Shown here one piece after another: positions 34,144-41,665 of a stretch of 41,665 bases of DNA. Within the stretch, counting starts at the first letter, position 1; every line of letters begins with the position of its first letter. The DNA lies in contig JAMPHB010000001.1 of NCBI GenBank assembly GCA_023663685.1, forward strand, positions 1-41,665, read 5' to 3'. A program made the position numbers and the translations under genes. The notes beneath the pieces were generated by a model. It was given only the letters and a program-made list of their open reading frames with translations, ran no database searches and was not told where the DNA came from. Source of the stretch: Blautia sp. Lineage in GTDB: Bacteria; Bacillota; Clostridia; Lachnospirales; Lachnospiraceae.

Positions 34144-36483
34144 ATGGATATTCTGGTATTACTGAAAGCAAACATTCGAAAGAAAAAGGGAACCTTCCTT
34201 TGTATTGTGCTTCTTACCGTGATTATTGTGGCGCTGATGCTTGCCGCCCTGAGTGTGAGGGAAAATTTTGACCGTGCGGTGGAGAGAGCCTATGCCGCGA
34301 CGGACAGCGGTGATATTGCCGCATTTATAAAAGAACATGCACTGACGGACAGCCTGCGGGAGTCCGTGGAAAACCATGAGCTGGTGGAGCGCGTGAAATA
34401 TCTGGACGCAATCTGTGCGGACTCCGCCCGCGTGGGGGACAAAAGGGACGGAAACGGCTGGTATCTCATGGAGCTTCGGGAGGGAATCTTTCTCTACAAC
34501 GAGAAGCTTGACGGCTTTCAGGAGGAGATTCCGGAATTGAAGGAAGGGGAAATTTATTTACCCTTAGGCATAAAGTCCAAGATGGGATGCGCGGAGGGGG
34601 ACACCCTTACCCTGCAGTGCCTGGACGGGGAACATAGCTTTTGCATCAGGGGCTTTGTGCAGGAGCCGGTCACGGGTTCAGAAAATATGGGCTGGAAGCA
34701 GGTCTTTATCAGTGGGGAGGATTTTAACAAAATCCTTGAGAATTGCGGTGATCAAAAGGATGAGGCGGGAATGCAGCTGATGCTGATATACAAGGCGAAG
34801 GACTGTGGGCTGTCCGACATGAAATTCCAGAGGCAGCTGAATCTGGACACAAAGATCATCGCGAAAGCTCACGGGTCGCTGACAAAGCAGCAGTCGGTAA
34901 ACTATACCGGGCTTCTGCAGAATATGTTTGCCTATGTGCTTTTAGTATTCGGCGGCTTTCTCTTTGTGATTGTACTTATTGTTATGAGCCACAGCATCTC
35001 CTCGGAGCTGGAGACGGACTATGTCAATCTGGGAATCTTAAAATCGCAGGGATTTACAAGAGGACGTATCCGGGTGGTGCTCGCGTTGCAGTATCTGCTT
35101 GCGGAGTTTTTGGGTATTGTGGCCGGTTGTATACTGGCGTATCCGCTGGAGAGGGGCTTTTGCCTTACCATGATAGGCAATACGGGGATTCTTCCGGTCA
35201 GCGGAGTCTCTGTTCCCAAAAGTGCGGCGGTCGTCGGGGTAATCATAGTGTTTACAGTTGTTATGATTTATCTGCGGACGGGAAAAATCGGAAAAATCTC
35301 CCCAATCCGCGCAATTGCGGGGGGAAGGGAGGAAATCTGGTTTGACAGCCGTATACATTTGCCTGTATCAAAGCGGCTGCTCACCCTAAGCCTGTCATTC
35401 CGCCAGTTTACTTCCAGCAAAAAGCGGTATGTGGGGACAATCTTCATTGCGGCGATACTCATGTTTTTTCTGCTGTCCGCCCAGCTGATTGGAAATCTGA
35501 TGACCTCGAGAAACGCATTGTCCGCGATGGGAATGGATATCGGCGATGTGGAGGTGGTCTGGAAGGACGAAACCCAGAAGGGAGAACGGGCAAAAGAAAT
35601 CGAGGATTTTGCGGACAGCGTGACGGAGGTGGAGAAAAAATATTTCGCAAGCGTTGTCTATATGTCTGTCAATGGGGAAAATCTGCGGGGGAGCTGCTAC
35701 CAGTACCCGGAATATATCCATCCCATTTTAAAGGGCAGGGCGCCTCTCTATGACAATGAGATTGTGATTACGGAGATGGTGGCGGACGCTCTTGAGACAG
35801 GGATGGGGGACGAGGTCACTGTGGCGTACAGAGACGAGGAGGTACACTATCTGGTCTCCGGAATCTACCAGAGCGGCAGCGACAGCGGCATGACCTTTGC
35901 CCTCTCTATGGAGGGAGCGAAACGCCTGGGGATCGACCATGTATCTTATATGGATTTTTCTCTGGCGGATCCATCGGAAAGCGAAGCGCTTGCCAGCGCA
36001 ATTGAGAAAGAATTTGGGGATCTGGTCGAGGCGGAGACCTTTACCCTGAATGTGTACCTTGGGGACTCCGTGCAGCAGGGCGTGCTGGCGATACAGATAC
36101 TCATCTACGGTCTGTCCGTTCTGTTTATTCTGCTGGTGGTTCGAATGGTGTGCGCCAAGAATTTCGTGCAGGAGCGCACAGATATCGGCATCTACAAGGC
36201 GATAGGTTTTACCGTGGGAAAGCTCCGTCTGCAGTTTGCCCTCCGTTTTCTTGTTGTGGCGCTGATCGGGGCCGCGCTGGGGACGATCTTAAGCGTTTTG
36301 TTCTCCGCGCCGCTGCTGGGAGCGTTTTTAAGCATGATCGGGCTGTCTACTGTCAGCACAGAATATACAGCCGCAACCATTCTGCTTCCCGTCGCTGTCA
36401 TGGGGATATGCTTCTTTGTCTTTGCATGGCTGTCCGCCCGCCGGGTAAAGAAGGTGGAGGTTCGGGAGCTGATTGTAGAATAG
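34144..36483 (+). CDS. FtsX-like ABC transporter permease
   Basis: 779 aa from the ATG of MDILVLLK after GGGGGTGGC. A membrane helix at about 18-38 is followed by an outer domain. Then comes a first FtsX block of three helices (around LLVFGGFLFVIVLIVMSHSI, YLLAEFLGIVAGCIL, VGVIIVFTVVMIYL), a middle helix starting RYVGTIFIAAILMFF, a second outer domain, and a second FtsX block to the C-terminus. The duplicated layout is that of the large Gram-positive exporters or sensors for antimicrobial peptides and related lipoprotein-type transporters. It works with the ATPase encoded before it; the substrate is unknown. Confidence 0.9.
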   Translation: MDILVLLKANIRKKKGTFLCIVLLTVIIVALMLAALSVRENFDRAVERAYAATDSGDIAAFIKEHALTDSLRESVENHELVERVKYLDAICADSARVGDKRDGNGWYLMELREGIFLYNEKLDGFQEEIPELKEGEIYLPLGIKSKMGCAEGDTLTLQCLDGEHSFCIRGFVQEPVTGSENMGWKQVFISGEDFNKILENCGDQKDEAGMQLMLIYKAKDCGLSDMKFQRQLNLDTKIIAKAHGSLTKQQSVNYTGLLQNMFAYVLLVFGGFLFVIVLIVMSHSISSELETDYVNLGILKSQGFTRGRIRVVLALQYLLAEFLGIVAGCILAYPLERGFCLTMIGNTGILPVSGVSVPKSAAVVGVIIVFTVVMIYLRTGKIGKISPIRAIAGGREEIWFDSRIHLPVSKRLLTLSLSFRQFTSSKKRYVGTIFIAAILMFFLLSAQLIGNLMTSRNALSAMGMDIGDVEVVWKDETQKGERAKEIEDFADSVTEVEKKYFASVVYMSVNGENLRGSCYQYPEYIHPILKGRAPLYDNEIVITEMVADALETGMGDEVTVAYRDEEVHYLVSGIYQSGSDSGMTFALSMEGAKRLGIDHVSYMDFSLADPSESEALASAIEKEFGDLVEAETFTLNVYLGDSVQQGVLAIQILIYGLSVLFILLVVRMVCAKNFVQERTDIGIYKAIGFTVGKLRLQFALRFLVVALIGAALGTILSVLFSAPLLGAFLSMIGLSTVSTEYTAATILLPVAVMGICFFVFAWLSARRVKKVEVRELIVE

Positions 36484-36490
36484 AAAAAGC

Positions 36491-37840
36491 CTAAAGCCTG
36501 CCCTTTTTGCGGAAAGCGAGATAGACTGTCACACAGATCAGTGCCGACAGGAGCGAGCCGAGGGGGGCGGCCATACCCATGGGGAGCAGGGTATCGGGAA
36601 AGAGCTTCGAGGCATAGTAAGAGCCGGGAATCCGCACCAGAATAATGGAAGCGATATTGTGGAAAAAGGATACCATGGAGTATCCGTAGGCGCAGAAAAA
36701 TCCGCTAAAGCAGAAATGGATTCCCGCGAAAGCGCAGTCGAACGAGTAGGTGCGCAGATACTGTGCTCCCAGCCGGATCACGTCAGCGTCGTCCGTGAAC
36801 AGTCCGATGAGCGGTTCGGTGGCGAGGTTGCACACGAGGGCGAACAAAAGTCCGCAGCCGAGGGCGATTGCGGTGGCAAAGCCGAGCGTTTTTCTGGCGC
36901 GGTCATGCCGGTTCGCCCCGACATTCTGTGCGGCGATGGCGGACACGGAGGAGAGCATCGCCGAGGGTATCAGAAAGAGAAAACTGATGATTTTTTCCAC
37001 GATTCCCACGCTGGCGGCAATGGTGACGCCCCGGCTGTTGGCAATGATGGTAATAACGATAAAAGAAACCTGAATAAGCCCGTCCTGCAGCGCCACGGGT
37101 ACGCCGACTTTCATAATTCTTCCCAGTATGGCACGCTGGGGACGTAAGTCCGCGCGCATAAGGGAGAGGTCACTCCTGCGGGAGGTGTGCCGCAGGGCGG
37201 CAAGGGCACAGATTACACTGATGGTCTGGGAGATGACCGTGCCGAGGGCGGCTCCGGCGGCTCCCATGCGAAATCCTCCCATAAACAGCACGTCCAGCAG
37301 GATATTCGAGACGCAGGCAATTGCAATGAAATACATCGGCGTCCGCGAGTCCCCGAGTCCCCGGAAAATACAGCTGATAATATTGTAGGCAGTAATAAAG
37401 ACAATCCCCCCAAAGCAGATGGCGAGATACATGCGGGTGTCCGCCACCGCCTCCGCGGGCACAGACATGATACGGATAATTCCGCCAAGGCACAAAAGGG
37501 CGAGGATAGTAGCGGCAATTGCCACGGCGAGAAAAAGCGTGACGGTATTGCCGACGGCAAGCGACGCCTCCTTTTGCCTGCCTGCGCCGACGGCCTGACT
37601 GATCAGCACGGTGGAGCCCATGGCAAGCCCTACAATAATAACTGTCACCATGTGCATAATCTGGCTGCCGGTGGATATCGCGGTAATGACCGCCTTGCCG
37701 CAAAACTGTCCCGCGATGAACAAATCGGCCATGCCGTAAAAGGTCTGCAAAAAGCAGGACAGCAGGTAGGGCAGGGAGAAATAGATTAAATTTTTTAAAA
37801 TGCTTCCTTTTGTCAAATCCCGTTTCATGGGAAATATCAT
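36491..37840 (-). CDS. MATE family efflux transporter
   Basis: 449 aa, about 12 hydrophobic helices in two related halves. Family stretches: LPYLLSCFLQTFYGMADLFIAGQF, GSQIMHMVTVIIVGLAMG, ISQAVGAGRQKEA in the first half and VGANRHDRARKTLGFA in the second. MATE proteins export cationic drugs or metabolites using Na+ or H+. The start at 37840 has AAGG 12 bases upstream, a weak site; the ATG four codons later has none. Convergent with the FtsX permease, 7 bases apart. Confidence 0.93.
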   Translation of the reverse strand: MIFPMKRDLTKGSILKNLIYFSLPYLLSCFLQTFYGMADLFIAGQFCGKAVITAISTGSQIMHMVTVIIVGLAMGSTVLISQAVGAGRQKEASLAVGNTVTLFLAVAIAATILALLCLGGIIRIMSVPAEAVADTRMYLAICFGGIVFITAYNIISCIFRGLGDSRTPMYFIAIACVSNILLDVLFMGGFRMGAAGAALGTVISQTISVICALAALRHTSRRSDLSLMRADLRPQRAILGRIMKVGVPVALQDGLIQVSFIVITIIANSRGVTIAASVGIVEKIISFLFLIPSAMLSSVSAIAAQNVGANRHDRARKTLGFATAIALGCGLLFALVCNLATEPLIGLFTDDADVIRLGAQYLRTYSFDCAFAGIHFCFSGFFCAYGYSMVSFFHNIASIILVRIPGSYYASKLFPDTLLPMGMAAPLGSLLSALICVTVYLAFRKKGRL

Positions 37841-37954
37841 AACACATAACGCCTTTTCTTGACAATCCTCTATAAAAATGGTTTAATTTTGATGGTACTA
37901 TAGGCTGCTTTGGTACTGTAAAGTGGCAAAATTTAGAAATAAGGAGAGTATGAG

Positions 37955-38956
37955 ATGAAGAAGAAAAAGTTTTTAGCGGCCCTGATGGCTGCGGCTATGG
38001 TAGTTTCTCTTGGAGCCTGCGGCTCAAATGATTCTGCAAAGAGCAGCACGGAGAATGGAGACGGGGGGGCAGATGGAAAGGTTTACAATGTCGGCATCTG
38101 CCAGCTGGTACAGCATGACGCGCTCGATGCGGCGACGCAGGGCTTTCAGGACGCCCTTAAGGAAGAGCTCGGTGAGGAGAATGTGAAGTTTGATCTGCAG
38201 AACGCGCAGAATGACTCCAACACCTGTGCGACAATCGTAAACGGCTTTGTATCCTCGAATGTGGATTTGATCCTCGCGAATGCGACTCCTGCCCTGCAGG
38301 CGGCTGCGGCGGCTACGGACACCATTCCGATCCTTGGAACTTCTGTGACGGAGTACGGTGTTGCCCTTGAGCTCTCCGAGTTCGACGGGACAGTGGGACG
38401 CAATATTTCCGGTACATCCGATCTGGCGCCGCTGGACGAGCAGGCACAGATGTTAAAGGAGCTGTTCCCCGATGCACAGAATGTAGGACTTTTGTATTGC
38501 TCTGCGGAGGCGAACTCCCAGTATCAGGTGGATACCGTGAAGGCGAGCCTTGACGAGATGGGCTATGCCACACAGTATTACTCATTTTCCGATTCCAACG
38601 ATCTTTCTTCCGTAGTGACGAAGGCGGCAGAGGAGTGCGATGTGCTCTATGTTCCGACAGACAACACCTGCGCGAACAATACAGAGATCATCAAGAATGT
38701 ATGTATGCCGGCAAATGTTCCGATTATTGCGGGCGAGGAAGGCATCTGCGCCGGCTGCGGCGTGGCGACTCTGTCGATCAGCTATTACGATCTTGGCGTA
38801 GCGACCGGAAAGATGGCGGCGAAGATCCTTAAGGGTGAGTCCAGCATCGAGGAGATGCCCATCGAGTACGCTCCGAATTTCACCAAGAAGTATAACAAGG
38901 AGATTTGCGACGGGCTGGGAATTACAATCCCGGACGGATACGAAGTAATCGAGTAG
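37955..38956 (+). CDS. ABC transporter substrate-binding lipoprotein, TrpX-like
   Basis: 333 aa after AAGGAGAG. A lipoprotein signal (KKKKFLAALMAAAMVVSLGAC, cut before the Cys of SLGAC) puts it on the outer face of the membrane. The mature part is a two-lobed periplasmic-type fold with VYNVGICQLVQHDALDAATQG, LILANATPALQAA, and GEEGICAGCGVATLSISYYDLG, as in the ABC_sub_bind family that includes TrpX. With the next two genes it forms a complete importer, probably for an aromatic or branched amino acid; the substrate is inferred from family only. Confidence 0.9.
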   Translation: MKKKKFLAALMAAAMVVSLGACGSNDSAKSSTENGDGGADGKVYNVGICQLVQHDALDAATQGFQDALKEELGEENVKFDLQNAQNDSNTCATIVNGFVSSNVDLILANATPALQAAAAATDTIPILGTSVTEYGVALELSEFDGTVGRNISGTSDLAPLDEQAQMLKELFPDAQNVGLLYCSAEANSQYQVDTVKASLDEMGYATQYYSFSDSNDLSSVVTKAAEECDVLYVPTDNTCANNTEIIKNVCMPANVPIIAGEEGICAGCGVATLSISYYDLGVATGKMAAKILKGESSIEEMPIEYAPNFTKKYNKEICDGLGITIPDGYEVIE

Positions 38957-38977
38957 TCATAAGCAGGAGAAAAGACT

Positions 38978-39910
38978 ATGGACGTTAGCAGCTTAATCTC
39001 CGCCCTGCCGGGAGCGGCAGCGCAGGGGCTGATTTGGGGAATTATGGCGATTGGCGTATATATCACCTTTCGCATTCTGGATATCGCCGACCTCACGGTG
39101 GACGGCACTATGTGTACGGGGGCGGCAGTTTGTATAATGATGATGCAGGGCGGGGCCAGTGTATGGACAGCCCTGCTTGTGGCGACGCTTGTGGGAATGC
39201 TTGTCGGCTTTGTCACCGGCTTTTTCCATACGGTGATGGGAATTCCGGCGATACTGGCGGGAATACTGACACAGCTCGGCCTGTGGGGCGTCAATCTAAA
39301 GATTATGGGAAAGTCCAATCAGGCAATCAATGTGGACAAATATAATCTTCTGGTTTCCCTGCGCTATGTGAAAAATGCATTACTGGACAAAAATACAATT
39401 TTTGTCGTATTTCTTTTTATCATTGCCATCATAGCGGTTCTGTACTGGTTCTTCGGGACGGAGCTGGGCTGCAGCCTGCGGGCGACCGGCTGTAATGAAA
39501 ATATGGCGAGAGCGCAGGGCATCAACACAGACCTCGGCAAGGTGCTGGGGCTTATGATCTCCAACGGCCTTGTGGCTCTTTCGAGCGCGCTGCTCGGACA
39601 GTATCAGGGTTTTGCGGATATCAATATGGGAAAGGGTGCGATTGTGATCGGCCTTGCGGCGGTAATTATCGGCGAGGCGGTCTTTGGCCGGATCTTCAAG
39701 AATTTTGCGCTCAAGCTCTTCGGCGTAGCGCTGGGCGGCGTAATCTACTATATCGTGCTGCAGATCGTAATCTGGTGCGGCATAGACACGGATCTTTTGA
39801 AGCTGTTCCAGGCGCTGGTGGTGGCGGTGTTCCTTGCAATCCCCTACTGGAAGGGCAAATATTTTTCCCGGGTAAAGACCGGAACGGCTCCGGGGAAGGA
39901 GGCGGCGTAG
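38978..39910 (+). CDS. ABC transporter permease, TrpY-like
   Basis: 310 aa after AGCAGGAG. Eight or nine hydrophobic helices of the branched-chain amino-acid permease class, with LDIADLTVDGTMCTGAAV near the N-terminus and the coupling loop CSLRATGCNENMARAQGINT. The gene follows the lipoprotein by 21 bases and ends one base before the ATPase start. Confidence 0.9.
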   Translation: MDVSSLISALPGAAAQGLIWGIMAIGVYITFRILDIADLTVDGTMCTGAAVCIMMMQGGASVWTALLVATLVGMLVGFVTGFFHTVMGIPAILAGILTQLGLWGVNLKIMGKSNQAINVDKYNLLVSLRYVKNALLDKNTIFVVFLFIIAIIAVLYWFFGTELGCSLRATGCNENMARAQGINTDLGKVLGLMISNGLVALSSALLGQYQGFADINMGKGAIVIGLAAVIIGEAVFGRIFKNFALKLFGVALGGVIYYIVLQIVIWCGIDTDLLKLFQALVVAVFLAIPYWKGKYFSRVKTGTAPGKEAA

Positions 39911-39911
39911 T

Positions 39912-40706
39912 ATGTTAGAGCTTAAGAATGTATACAAGACCTTCAACCCGGGAACTGTCAATGAGAAAATGGCGCTTAAGGGACTCTCCCTCACTCTGGA
40001 GGACGGCGATTTTGTTACCGTTATCGGGGGCAACGGCGCAGGCAAATCCACGATGCTCAATGCCATCGCGGGCGTCTGGCAGGTGGACAGCGGCTCCATT
40101 GCCATCGACGGGATGGAGGTGACAAAGCTAAAGGAGTACAAGCGGGCGCGGTTTTTGGGGCGGGTATTTCAGGATCCGATGACCGGAACCGCCGCGACAA
40201 TGGAGATTGAGGAGAATCTTGCCCTCGCTATGCGAAGGGGGAAGAGCCGTACCCTGCGCAGAGGCATCCGGGAGAAGGAGCGGCAGCAGTATAGGGAGAT
40301 GCTGGCAACCCTCGGACTCGGGCTGGAGGACAGGATGACCTCGAAGGTTGGACTTCTTTCCGGCGGGCAGAGGCAGGCGCTGACGCTTCTCATGGCGACG
40401 CTGAAAAAGCCGAAGCTTTTGCTGCTGGATGAGCACACGGCGGCTCTCGACCCCAAAACGGCCGCGAAGGTGCTGGAGACCACGGACATGATTGTGAACC
40501 GCGATAAGCTGACAACGCTGATGATCACCCACAACATGCGGGACGCGATCGCCCACGGCAACCGCCTGATTATGATGATGGACGGCAAGATTATTTTAGA
40601 TATCCGGGGCGAGGAGAAAAGTAAGCTTACCGTGGAGGATCTGCTTCACAAGTTTGAGCAGGCCAGCGGAGAGGAATTCTCGAGCGACAAGGCAATTTTA
40701 GGTTGA
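39912..40706 (+). CDS. ABC transporter ATP-binding protein, TrpZ-like
   Basis: 264 aa; its ribosome site AAGGAGG lies inside the end of the permease gene. Walker A GGNGAGKST (about 38-46), signature LLSGGQRQAL, Walker B LLLLDEHTAALDP, and H-loop MITHN are all intact. It closes the importer operon. Its stop codon falls inside the -35 box of the tyrS promoter. Confidence 0.93.
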   Translation: MLELKNVYKTFNPGTVNEKMALKGLSLTLEDGDFVTVIGGNGAGKSTMLNAIAGVWQVDSGSIAIDGMEVTKLKEYKRARFLGRVFQDPMTGTAATMEIEENLALAMRRGKSRTLRRGIREKERQQYREMLATLGLGLEDRMTSKVGLLSGGQRQALTLLMATLKKPKLLLLDEHTAALDPKTAAKVLETTDMIVNRDKLTTLMITHNMRDAIAHGNRLIMMMDGKIILDIRGEEKSKLTVEDLLHKFEQASGEEFSSDKAILG

Positions 40707-40731
40707 CAAGGCGTGAATTGGCGGCTATAAT
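40703..40731 (+). promoter_or_regulatory. Consensus sigma-A promoter of tyrS
   Basis: TTGACA (40703-40708) and TATAAT (40726-40731), both perfect, spacer 17. The -35 box contains the stop codon of the preceding gene. The start is near 40738. Confidence 0.9.
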
Positions 40732-40737
40732 TAGTGT

Positions 40738-41016
40738 CAAATTCATACAGATACAGGCTGTGACGGGAAGAAGTACATTTTGTGGAACAGACAGAGAGCT
40801 ACCGGCTGGTGAGAGGTGCATGGAAAGCAGACTGGAATTACATCCCCGAGCTTCGTTTTTGAAATGGCTGACAGAGTAGGAAGCGGCGGAGTGGCGCACG
40901 TTATAGAGGCTGGAGTTTGATAGAACTCGCGGAGGCATACTGTGTGAGCAGTGTGCGAACTAAGGTGGTAACACGGGAATCCCCCCTCGTCCTTATTTTA
41001 GGACGGGGGGTTTTTT
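40738..41016 (+). promoter_or_regulatory. T-box leader (tRNA-Tyr sensing) of tyrS
   Basis: A T-box riboswitch that senses uncharged tRNA-Tyr and then lets transcription read into tyrS. Visible parts: a stem I region with the specifier codon TAC at 40774-40776 (Tyr), the AGAGAGCTACCGGCTGGTG stretch at about 40792-40811 typical of the stem I/II junction, and the T-box core AAGGTGGTAACACGGG (40962-40977). Its TGGT would pair with the tRNA acceptor end, the last T matching discriminator A73 of tRNA-Tyr. The terminator stem follows directly. Confidence 0.92.
40983..41016 (+). terminator. T-box regulated terminator
   Basis: Ten-pair stem (CCCCTCGTCC with GGACGGGGGG, one G-U), loop TTATTTTA, then TTTTTT. 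Mutually exclusive with the antiterminator formed by the T-box core. Confidence 0.92.
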
Positions 41017-41037
41017 ATCGGATAGGAGGAAAAAGAA

Positions 41038-41665
41038 ATGACATTGTACGATGAACTGGTTGCCAGGGGTCTGATTGCCCAGGTGACGAACGAGGAAGAG
41101 ATTAAGAACATGATCAACGAGGGAAAAGCGACCTTTTATATCGGCTTTGACTGTACGGCGGATTCCCTGACCGCAGGACATTTTATGGCGCTGACCCTGA
41201 TGAAGCGTCTGCAGATGGCGGGGAACAGGCCCATCGCCCTGATTGGAGGCGGAACTACGATGATTGGAGATCCCTCCGGCAGGACGGATATGCGCAGAAT
41301 GCTGACGAAGGAGGACATTGACCACAATGCGGAATGCTTCCGGCGGCAGATGGAGAAATTCATTGATTTCGGCGAGGGAAAGGCCATGATGGTAAACAAC
41401 GCGGACTGGCTGCTGGAGCTGAACTATGTGGAGCTGCTCCGGGAGGTGGGCTCGTGTTTCAGCGTCAACAATATGCTGCGGGCAGAGTGCTACAAACAGC
41501 GCATGGAGAAGGGCTTAAGCTTCTTAGAGTTCAACTACATGATTATGCAGAGCTATGACTTTTACATGCTGTTCCAGAAATACGGCTGCAATATGCAGTT
41601 CGGGGGAGATGACCAGTGGAGCAATATGCTGGGCGGCACGGAGCTGATCCGCCGCAAGCTGGGGA
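41038..41665 (+). CDS. tyrS: Tyrosyl-tRNA synthetase, N-terminal part (cut by window end)
   Basis: 209 codons present, start ATG after AGGAGGAAAAA. Class I synthetase that charges tRNA-Tyr. Seen: [17 protein letters not shown] (the HIGH motif in its GH form), [34 protein letters not shown] (tyrosine pocket) and [12 protein letters not shown]. The KMSKS loop and the S4 domain lie beyond the window. The upstream T-box with a Tyr codon supports the identification. Confidence 0.97.
   Translation, partial: MTLYDELVARGLIAQVTNEEEIKNMINEGKATFYIGFDCTADSLTAGHFMALTLMKRLQMAGNRPIALIGGGTTMIGDPSGRTDMRRMLTKEDIDHNAECFRRQMEKFIDFGEGKAMMVNNADWLLELNYVELLREVGSCFSVNNMLRAECYKQRMEKGLSFLEFNYMIMQSYDFYMLFQKYGCNMQFGGDDQWSNMLGGTELIRRKLG

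Overview
The window looks like a chromosome segment of a spore-forming, anaerobic member of the Clostridia, most likely Lachnospiraceae. The evidence is spmAB, a T-box leader on tyrS, low-GC-type A/T-rich sigma-A promoters with strong AGGAGG ribosome sites in an otherwise medium-GC genome, an F-type ATP synthase with a sodium-type c subunit, and the rpsF-ssb-rpsR order. Species cannot be fixed from sequence reading alone.

Bases 1-9880 are accessory DNA. After the tail of an ABC exporter come two PD-(D/E)XK 'transposase' (Rpn-type) genes, one broken by an internal deletion and one intact. They are followed by an 806-aa SIR2 plus P-loop NTPase protein (resembling SIR2-STAND/Avs5-like defence proteins), a pair of abutting palindromes, a tyrosine recombinase on the minus strand, and a second, unrelated 1051-aa SIR2 plus helical-repeat protein. 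The second SIR2 gene is only 3 bases from rsmI and probably shares its transcript. Both SIR2 proteins keep the NAD-site motifs and lack the zinc ribbon of deacetylases, so they are most likely NAD-depleting abortive-infection effectors.

Bases 9881-13722 hold rsmI, a DUF885 metallopeptidase-like lipid-anchored or membrane protein, and spmA-spmB. Bases 13745-18328 are one operon from a clear promoter: an N6-adenine DNA methylase, a small protein with a PD-(D/E)XK-like D...ExK signature overlapping it, a true zinc sirtuin (CobB) and a DUF951 protein. The first two look like an uncharacterised restriction-modification or defence pair.

Bases 18336-23449 are housekeeping: rpsF-ssb-rpsR, a MerR-type regulator, a 318-bp palindromic repeat element, then an operon for threonylcarbamoyl-AMP synthase, a low-molecular-weight phosphatase homologue that has lost its catalytic cysteine and aspartate, uracil phosphoribosyltransferase and dCMP deaminase. 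Bases 23472-30649 are the complete ATP synthase operon (atpZ-I-B-E-F-H-A-G-D-C), ending in a terminator.

Bases 30696-36483 hold an OmpR-type two-component pair, a PIN-toxin/antitoxin pair on the opposite strand, and a MacB/BceAB-like ABC transporter. A MATE exporter follows on the minus strand, then a TrpXYZ-like amino-acid ABC importer, and finally the promoter, T-box leader and start of tyrS, cut off by the window end.
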